In this document: positions 40,831 through 46,068 of the stretch, piece after piece
How the letters are laid out: each line of letters opens with the position of its first letter
How positions within the stretch are numbered: the stretch's first letter is position 1
NCBI GenBank assembly: GCA_020050835.1
Contig: JAGVKB010000060.1
Span: 1 to 46,068, forward strand
DNA: 46,068 bases
Reading direction: 5' to 3'
Origin: Candidatus Obscuribacterales bacterium
GTDB taxonomy: Bacteria > Cyanobacteriota > Vampirovibrionia > Obscuribacterales > Obscuribacteraceae
The notes under the pieces: model-generated
Database searches by the model: none
Seen by the model: only the letters and a program-made list of their open reading frames with translations
What the model was told of the DNA's origin: nothing
Translations under genes and position numbers: made by a program

Positions 40831-41010
40831 ATGAAGGAGCCCAAAGGCTGGTCCAGCGAAATTATCGTGTCGATCGTGATCGCCCTCATTTTGATCATCT
40901 CGATCGCTGTCGGCACGGTGATTTGCCACCATGGGGCCACACAGAACAACAGGGCCAGCTCCCTGCAAACCAAGCCGCTCGGACCCTTCCCGAGCAAACC
41001 GTGGAGATAG
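40831..41010 (+). CDS. Small single-span membrane protein, 59 residues
   Basis: The ATG at 40831 follows GGAGAGTTTG, a good ribosome site. A short N-terminus (MKEPKGWSS) precedes one strong helix (EIIVSIVIALILIISIAVGTVI). A polar C-terminal part ends in Pro-rich TKPLGPFPSKPWR. A longer in-frame upstream ORF is not supported. It lies 95 bp before the HEAT-repeat gene in the same direction and may share its transcript. No family recognised. Confidence 0.62.
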   Translation: MKEPKGWSSEIIVSIVIALILIISIAVGTVICHHGATQNNRASSLQTKPLGPFPSKPWR

Positions 41011-41105
41011 GCGAACAGTCCCGCCGTCTCAGCAACTCATTGCCAACAAAGTGCTGTGCCTGCGAAGGCGCAGCCGCACAACCTCCTTTCAAGGAACCGA
41101 TCTAC

Positions 41106-41675
41106 ATGACCTCAAAAGAACGATTTGGTTTGTCGTCGCTCCTGGTCTTCGCGTTAGCTGCGCCGTTCCTCGTGATCAGCTTCTGTTCGGCTCTCGCGCA
41201 GCCGAACGGCGAATCTGAGAACCAGTCCATGATTCGGGCAGCCGTACGCAAGCTTCAGCACAGCAAAGAAGTCAGCGTCCGTCTGCAAGCGGTCGTAACG
41301 ATCGCCTCGCATGCAGAAATTGTGACGAGCCAGACTCAATCCCAGCTGACCGAGTCCCTGGTTTCGGATACCGATCCACTCGTGCGTGGAGCGATTGCTA
41401 CCACGTTCGCCCAGATTGCCGCCAAGCAGGCCAAGGGCATCGAACCGGGACCAAATGAAGAGAGGATGGTCACCGCTCTTTCAAAAGCGTTGTCACTTGA
41501 GCCGGATGAGTCTGTTCGCCGGGCGATCGCCACCGCCGCCGCGCGTTTCAATCACAATGACGCGGAGAAGCTGCTCAACGCTGCGCAATCCGACTCTAGC
41601 CGGTCGGTTCAGCAGGCCGCGCGCCAGGCCAAACTGCTTCGCGATCAACGTCGCATGAAACTCACGACCGGTTGA
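41106..41675 (+). CDS. Exported HEAT-repeat-like protein
   Basis: 189 residues from the ATG at 41106 behind CAAGGAACC. A signal-peptide-like N-terminus (MTSKERFGLSSLLVFALAAPFLVISFCSALAQ) predicts export. The rest is built of three to four helical HEAT/armadillo-type repeats (SVRLQAVVTIASHAE, LVRGAIATTFAQIAA, SVRRAIATAAARF, SVQQAARQAK), each with the helix-initial Val-Arg pattern. Such proteins serve as scaffolds. The frame is open upstream but has no convincing start. A 10-bp hairpin follows. Confidence 0.72.
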   Translation: MTSKERFGLSSLLVFALAAPFLVISFCSALAQPNGESENQSMIRAAVRKLQHSKEVSVRLQAVVTIASHAEIVTSQTQSQLTESLVSDTDPLVRGAIATTFAQIAAKQAKGIEPGPNEERMVTALSKALSLEPDESVRRAIATAAARFNHNDAEKLLNAAQSDSSRSVQQAARQAKLLRDQRRMKLTTG

Positions 41676-41697
41676 CTCCGACGCTTTGCTCTTTCGA

Positions 41698-41726
41698 CCG
41701 GCAAGCACTGTCAATCTGCTTGCCGG
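41698..41726 (+). terminator. Hairpin after the HEAT-repeat gene
   Basis: CCGGCAAGCA and TGCTTGCCGG form a perfect 10-bp stem with a 9-nt loop, 22 bp after the stop. No U-tract follows. Confidence 0.5.
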
Positions 41727-41841
41727 CTGGTGCCTTCATGCCGGCGAGACCAGGGCTGCGATGCAACTCAGGCGCGCTGGCACTACTGCTGCTTTGGCAC
41801 TGCCACGCAGCAAAACAAATGAACAGGACGGTGTTCGCATC

Positions 41842-42417
41842 ATGAGTAATGAACGAGAGCTGATTCCCACTCCCCAGCAAGTCAAAGGACCCTACTTCCT
41901 CGCCAACAGCCCTTTCCGGCGGAAGCTCATCCCCAAGGAGCTGACCGGTCAGAAGATGGTCCTCAGCGGCCAGGTGCTCAATACCGCCGGCAACACCATC
42001 GCCGGGGCGATCGTCCATCTCTGGGTAGCCGATCCCAGCGGCCGGTACGACAACCAGCTGGATAGCGGCGCGCCGTCCCAGCTCGATCCCAGCCAGCACA
42101 AGCTGCGCGGTCGGCAGCACACCAACAAGAACGGCTGCTACCGCTGGATCTTCCTGCGTCCAGGCAACTACCCGCTGGTACCGGGCGGCAGCCAGAAACG
42201 GCCCGCGCACCTGCACGTGCTGATCGAAGCGCCCGGCTACAAGAGCCTGGTCACCCAGATCTACATGCCCGACGACTATTGGAACACCAGGGACATCAAG
42301 GACGGACGCGAGGACGACTTCTTCCAGCCCGAGCTGGTAGTGCACCTGGCGCCGGCCGTTCCGCACGGCAAGCAGACGCAGGTCGGCACCTTCAACTTCG
42401 TCCTCTCGAAGGCGTAA
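41842..42417 (+). CDS. Intradiol ring-cleavage dioxygenase-like protein
   Basis: A 191-residue beta-sandwich protein of the protocatechuate/catechol dioxygenase family, Fe(III)-dependent. The start TPQQVKGPYFLANSPFRR and the four iron ligands are visible: Tyr69 in GRYDN, Tyr100 in CYRWIFLRPGNYP, and His123 and His125 in RPAHLHV. The spacing matches the family. It lacks the extra N-terminal dimerisation part of longer catechol dioxygenases and has no signal peptide. The aromatic substrate is unknown, and no pathway genes are adjacent. The ATG at 41842 follows AGGACGG at a longer than usual spacing. Codons are strongly G/C-ending. Confidence 0.83.
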   Translation: MSNERELIPTPQQVKGPYFLANSPFRRKLIPKELTGQKMVLSGQVLNTAGNTIAGAIVHLWVADPSGRYDNQLDSGAPSQLDPSQHKLRGRQHTNKNGCYRWIFLRPGNYPLVPGGSQKRPAHLHVLIEAPGYKSLVTQIYMPDDYWNTRDIKDGREDDFFQPELVVHLAPAVPHGKQTQVGTFNFVLSKA

Positions 42418-42442
42418 GAGACGCCACAAGCCAACTTTCACG

Positions 42443-42476
42443 GAGATCGGCACCGGAAAGACCGGCAGCCGATCTC
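42443..42476 (+). terminator. Terminator after the dioxygenase gene
   Basis: GAGATCGGC and GCCGATCTC form a 9-bp stem with an inner CCGG/CCGG pair, followed by TTTG. It begins 26 bp after the stop. Confidence 0.6.
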
Positions 42477-42553
42477 TTTGCTCGGTCGCTTCAGCACAGT
42501 GCCGGGCGACTTGAAACGGTTCGACCACAGTTCAGAGCTAAGGAGCTAATCCC

Positions 42554-43696
42554 ATGACCCAACTCGCCGCTTCCACCAATCAGTTCGCCTTCGGTCTCTT
42601 CGCCGAAGCGCTCAAGACCGACGCCGGCAAGAACGTCTTCATCTCGCCGGCAAGCGTGTCGCTGGCTCTGGCCATGACGCTCAACGGCGCTCAGGGCGAG
42701 ACCCGCAAGGCGATGCTGCGCACGCTCGGACTGCCGCCGCGCGCCACCGTCAAGCAGCTCAACGCTGCCTGCGCGCAGCTCCTCGAGACGCTGGCCAAGG
42801 GCGACCCCAAGGTCACCCTCGAAATCGCCAATTCGCTCTGGGGCAAGCAGGGCGTCGACTTCAAGCAGACCTTCCTCAACCGCAACAAGCAGTTTCACAA
42901 GGCCGAGGTCGAGACGCTCGACTTCGAAGGCGACGAGGCCGGCTCGCTCAAGCGGATCAACGGCTGGGTCGCCGAAAAGACCAAGGGCAAGATCGACTCG
43001 ATCCTCGACGAGATCAACGCCGACGCCATCCTCTACCTGGTCAACGCCATCTACTTCTACGGCCCGTGGAAACACACCTTCGACAAGAAGCAGACCCGCC
43101 CGCGCGACTTCCGCCAGCTGGACGGCAAGAAGATCAAGACCGACATGATGTTGCAGTCCGGCGACTACGACTACTACGAGGACAAGGACTGCCAGGCGAT
43201 CAGCCTGCCGTACGGCGACGGGCGCTACAGCATGATGGTGCTGCTGCCCAAAACCGTCGACTCCAAGAAGTTCGCCTCCAGTCTGTCGGCCGACGCCTGG
43301 TCCCGCCTGACCAGCCAGATGCGCAGCGCCGAAGGCGACATCGCGCTTCCCAAGTTCAAGCTCGAGTACAAGATCGAGCTCAAGGACGCGCTCTGCAAGC
43401 TCGGCATGGGCATCGCCTTCGATGACCGGGACGCCAACTTCAAGGGAATCTGCCCGGTCCGCCCCGGCGAGAACGTGTCGATCAGCAAGGTGAAGCACAA
43501 GACCTTCGTCGAAGTCAACGAGGAAGGCACCGAAGCGGCCGCCGTCACGGCCATCGAGATGGTGCGCACCACCTCGGTCATGATCCCGCCCAAGCGCTTC
43601 TATATGGCGGTCGATCGCCCGTTCGTCTGCGCGATCCGCGACAACAACACCGACACCATCCTCTTCCTGGGCTCGATCGTCAATCCCAACGAGTAG
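42554..43696 (+). CDS. Serpin-family serine/cysteine protease inhibitor
   Basis: A 380-residue serpin of normal length with NVFISPASVSLALAMTLNGAQGET, LVNAIYFYGPWKHTF, VKHKTFVEVNEEGTEAAAVTA and the C-terminal YMAVDRPFVCAIRDNNTDTILFLGSIVNP. The hinge EEGTEAAAVTA (P17-P7, residues 323-333) has small residues throughout, as in inhibitory serpins that trap proteases. Counting from the hinge puts P1 at about Thr339 (P2 Arg), so the target is hard to predict. No signal peptide is present, so cytosolic location or non-classical release is expected. The ATG follows AAGGAGCTAATCCC. Codons are extremely G/C-ending, suggesting high expression or recent transfer. Confidence 0.93.
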   Translation: MTQLAASTNQFAFGLFAEALKTDAGKNVFISPASVSLALAMTLNGAQGETRKAMLRTLGLPPRATVKQLNAACAQLLETLAKGDPKVTLEIANSLWGKQGVDFKQTFLNRNKQFHKAEVETLDFEGDEAGSLKRINGWVAEKTKGKIDSILDEINADAILYLVNAIYFYGPWKHTFDKKQTRPRDFRQLDGKKIKTDMMLQSGDYDYYEDKDCQAISLPYGDGRYSMMVLLPKTVDSKKFASSLSADAWSRLTSQMRSAEGDIALPKFKLEYKIELKDALCKLGMGIAFDDRDANFKGICPVRPGENVSISKVKHKTFVEVNEEGTEAAAVTAIEMVRTTSVMIPPKRFYMAVDRPFVCAIRDNNTDTILFLGSIVNPNE

Positions 43697-43721
43697 TCGA
43701 GACACGCAGCCAACAATTCTC

Positions 43722-43757
43722 GAGCAGCGGCACGAACAGTTCGTGCCGCTGCTCTTT
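43722..43757 (+). terminator. Terminator after the serpin gene
   Basis: GAGCAGCGGCACGAA pairs perfectly with TTCGTGCCGCTGCTC over 15 bp with a 3-nt loop; TTT follows. It begins 26 bp after the serpin stop. Confidence 0.8.
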
Positions 43758-43955
43758 CGCCCAGTAGTCGAACCTCCCGGCAGATCGCGAAGAAGAGCGT
43801 TGTCGCTCGTAAACAACCATTCGAGTGGAAGCGTAGTCGGCTCAGGCCGGCAACCCCCTCCACTCCCATTTCCTTTTGCTACTTTTTGGCATCTCTTTAA
43901 AACCACTCACCCATCTAGGCTGAGCTGCTCCTTTGAAATAGGGAGGAGACCTTAC

Positions 43956-45899
43956 ATGCAAAAAGATAACAAACGGTGTGGGCACGAAGCCTGCTCCTGC
44001 TGCTGTACGGCTCAGGTATCGTCTGCCGGAGACCAGGTATTCTCCTGGCCTGACCTGATCCGCATCATTGTTACCGCGGTCTCCATCGCGCTGGTTTGGC
44101 TGAAAGTCTGGGAGCCATTGGAATCGATCAGCCTGCTCGGTGTAGCTGCGACTCTCATTTGCGGCTTTCCGATTTACCGTCAGGCATTCTTCCAAATCAA
44201 AGCCAAGCGCATGACCATGGAGCTGTCGATGACAATCGCTCTGCTGGCTGCGCTGGCTATCTCTGAAGTGTTCAGCGCGCTGGTGATCGTGTTCTTTGTT
44301 CTTCTGGCGCAAGAGATTGAGAAGCACACACTTGCACGTGGAAGACGCTCGATCAAACGGCTGCTTCAGACGCTGCCATCGACAGCCAATGTGTTTCGCG
44401 CCGGAACGATTGAACCGCTGCCGGTAGACAAGTTGTCCGCCGGTGACATCGTCATTGTCAGACCGGGAGCAGCCGTGCCGGTCGATGGCAAGGTCCTGGC
44501 CGGCAGTTCATTCGTCAATGAAGCGGCGATCACCGGTGAGGCTCTCGCTGTGGAAAAGTTGCCTGGTTCGCTGGTTTACGCCGGCACCATCAATCAATCC
44601 GGAGCGCTCCAGGTAGAAACCACGCGCGTCGGACCAGATACCGCCTACGGCAAGATCATCGCCACCGTCGAAGAAGCAGAGCGAGCACGAGCCTCGATTC
44701 AAAAGACTTCCGACCGCATGGCCGGTCAGTTGGTGTATTTCGCGCTCATCTGCGCAGCCTTTACCTTCCTGGTCACCGGCGACCTGCGTGCCACCATCTC
44801 TGTCATCCTGGTGACCGGAGCTTGTGGATTGGCAGCCGGCACGCCGTTGGCGATTCTCGGAGCGATTGGCAGCGCAGCCCAAAGCGGAACGATTATCAAA
44901 GGCGGACTTTACCTGGAGCAGCTCGGCACAGTCGATACAGTAGTTTTCGACAAGACCGGTACGCTCACTACCGGCTCGCCTCGAGTAACCTCCGTTCTGC
45001 CAGAGGCACCGGCGACGGCCGATGAGCTTTTGTCGGCAGCTGCTACCGCCGAACTTGTCTCCGAACACCCGCTCGGCAAGGCGATCGTTCGCCGAGCCAA
45101 GGATCTGTCTCTGCCGGTGGTATCACCGACGGCATTCAACTACCTGCCCGGTCGCGGCATCGTCTGCAACGCCGGCAGCGACGAGATTACGATTGGCAGT
45201 CGCAAGTTTTTCGCCGAACGCGGTCTGACCCTGACGGACCCCGAAGTCAACCATGTATCGCAAGTTTTCGTAGCAAAAAACGGCGCGGTCCTGGGCCAAA
45301 TTCAGGTCGCTGACACGATTCGCCCGGAAGCCAAGCAAGCGATCGCCGCTCTTAAGAGTCTCGGCATCAAGCCAATTCTCATGACCGGTGATTCCCACGC
45401 AATCGCCGAAGCTGTGGCTGGACAGCTCGGCATCGAGCAATATGCCGCCGCTCTTCGACCGGACGACAAACGGCAGCAAATCGCCGCTCTGACAGCTTCC
45501 GGCAAGAGAGTAGCGATGGTGGGAGACGGCATCAACGACGCGCCTGCCTTGATGGAAGCTCTGGTCGGAGTGGCCGTCGGCTCGGGTACGGATGTTGCCA
45601 GAGAAAGCGCCGATGCCGTCTTGATCGGCAACGACCTGCTAAAGCTGGTCGAAGCGATCAAGATCGCCCGCAAATGTCGTCGCGTGATCATCGCCAATTT
45701 CGTTGGCACTCTTGTGGTTGACGGATTGGGCGTCGTTCTGGCAGCGTGCGGATTGCTCAACCCGCTGTTCGCCGCTTTCATTCACGTCACCTCTGAATCG
45801 GTGTTCATCCTCAATTCAGCTCGACTGCTGCCGGCTTTCTCTCGCAAGAAAGCCAAGCCAGCACACGAACGAGCGAAATCGCACCGGCACGAGCACTAA
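43956..45899 (+). CDS. P1B-type heavy-metal-transporting ATPase with atypical GAC motif
   Basis: A 647-residue metal pump. The family motifs are intact: TGEA phosphatase loop, phosphorylation DKTGT (Asp332), SEHPLGKA of the nucleotide domain, MTGDSHA and MVGDGINDAPAL. The membrane motif that selects the metal is usually CPC, SPC, TPC or APC; here the aligned position is Gly288-Ala-Cys290 (TGACGLAAGTPLAILGAIG), without the proline. There is no full HMA domain; instead the N-terminus has CGHEACSCCC and the C-terminus is His-rich (SHRHEH), both likely metal ligands. The metal is unknown. The ATG follows GGGAGGAGACCTTAC. Confidence 0.9.
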   Translation: MQKDNKRCGHEACSCCCTAQVSSAGDQVFSWPDLIRIIVTAVSIALVWLKVWEPLESISLLGVAATLICGFPIYRQAFFQIKAKRMTMELSMTIALLAALAISEVFSALVIVFFVLLAQEIEKHTLARGRRSIKRLLQTLPSTANVFRAGTIEPLPVDKLSAGDIVIVRPGAAVPVDGKVLAGSSFVNEAAITGEALAVEKLPGSLVYAGTINQSGALQVETTRVGPDTAYGKIIATVEEAERARASIQKTSDRMAGQLVYFALICAAFTFLVTGDLRATISVILVTGACGLAAGTPLAILGAIGSAAQSGTIIKGGLYLEQLGTVDTVVFDKTGTLTTGSPRVTSVLPEAPATADELLSAAATAELVSEHPLGKAIVRRAKDLSLPVVSPTAFNYLPGRGIVCNAGSDEITIGSRKFFAERGLTLTDPEVNHVSQVFVAKNGAVLGQIQVADTIRPEAKQAIAALKSLGIKPILMTGDSHAIAEAVAGQLGIEQYAAALRPDDKRQQIAALTASGKRVAMVGDGINDAPALMEALVGVAVGSGTDVARESADAVLIGNDLLKLVEAIKIARKCRRVIIANFVGTLVVDGLGVVLAACGLLNPLFAAFIHVTSESVFILNSARLLPAFSRKKAKPAHERAKSHRHEH

Positions 45900-45916
45900 C
45901 TGATTTTTCCGTGTAC

Positions 45917-45968
45917 GGAGACCGGAAGTGGCCGAATTCTTTGGCCATTTCCGGTCTCCGACCTTTTT
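45917..45968 (+). terminator. Rho-independent terminator of the P1B ATPase gene
   Basis: GGAGACCGGAAGTGGCC pairs with GGCCATTTCCGGTCTCC (one G-U pair). GACCTTTTT follows. It begins 18 bp after the stop. Confidence 0.9.
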
Positions 45969-46032
45969 CATGGGGATGTCCTGGGTGTCGTTGATCTTCG
46001 TCGACCAGCCCTGACCAAGACCATCTTAGCAA

Positions 46033-46068
46033 TTGCAAATGGCGACCTGTTCTGGTCGCTTTTTGCAA
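46033..46068. terminator. Terminator-like hairpin at the right edge
   Basis: GCGACC and GGTCGC form a 6-bp stem around TGTTCT, followed on the plus strand by TTTTT; an outer TTGCAAA/TTTGCAA pairing extends it to 46068. On the minus strand the stem is preceded by TTGCAA. Its transcript is not visible in this window. Confidence 0.6.

Noticed and set aside
42491-43906. 471-codon minus-strand frame over the serpin
   Set aside because: Antisense shadow; the serpin is complete and recognisable on the plus strand.

Overview
The window looks like a chromosomal stretch of a diderm bacterium with mixed, moderately high GC. My best guess is a non-photosynthetic relative of cyanobacteria (Melainabacteria/Vampirovibrionia, for example an Obscuribacterales-like organism). 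This is inference only. It rests on a BT1/folate-biopterin-type carrier, a serpin, kinesin-light-chain-type TPRs, twin PilT ATPases, a polyphosphate kinase 2 and many lineage-specific proteins. No rRNA or tRNA gene, CRISPR array or complete phage was seen.

Layout. 1-1.6 kb: a Fic enzyme cut by the window edge and a FitA/FitB-type toxin-antitoxin pair. 1.8-4 kb: two tandem PilT-family retraction ATPases. 4.2-6 kb: an exported DUF4139 protein. 6.5-9.3 kb: a small sugar/glycan group (GT2 glycosyltransferase, Gfo/Idh/MocA oxidoreductase, RmlC-like cupin). 9.5-15 kb: minus-strand membrane protein, two APC amino-acid transporters and an unrecognised 350-residue protein. 15.5-17.9 kb: an opine-dehydrogenase-like protein divergent from a ketol-acid-reductoisomerase paralogue that lacks key active-site residues. 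18.4-20.6 kb: three unrecognised proteins, one Cys-rich, then a decayed IS1595/ISXO2-type transposase. 21.6-22.5 kb: panC. 23.4-24.7 kb: a DUF3800 protein overlapping an unrecognised small gene, followed by two copies of a 48-bp hairpin repeat. 25.6-29.7 kb: a double aspartyl-protease/TPR exported protein, a DUF6941-like protein and a degenerate GGDEF protein. 30.4-34.4 kb: a CoaE-like kinase fused to a Cys-rich segment, 36 consecutive prolines, a membrane helix and an outer domain; then a PPK2 with a repeated C-terminal extension and an OsmC-family thiol peroxidase whose Shine-Dalgarno lies in a hairpin. 34.7-41.7 kb: BT1-type transporter, small membrane proteins, a paralogue of the 18.4-kb protein, TPR, DUF4013 and HEAT-repeat proteins. 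41.8-45.9 kb: intradiol dioxygenase-like protein, serpin and a P1B-type metal ATPase with an altered membrane motif.

Two features recur. Many genes are single transcription units bounded by perfect GC-rich hairpins, some with U-tracts (clear terminators) and some without. Codon use also falls in two classes: genes such as the serpin, PPK2, dioxygenase, DUF4139 and one APC transporter are dominated by G/C-ending codons, while the DUF3800 pair, the decayed transposase and the long gaps around them are more AT-rich and look acquired or poorly conserved. The most unusual items are the CoaE-polyproline membrane fusion, the catalytically altered KARI with its divergent partner, and the P1B ATPase with Gly-Ala-Cys at the usual xPC position.
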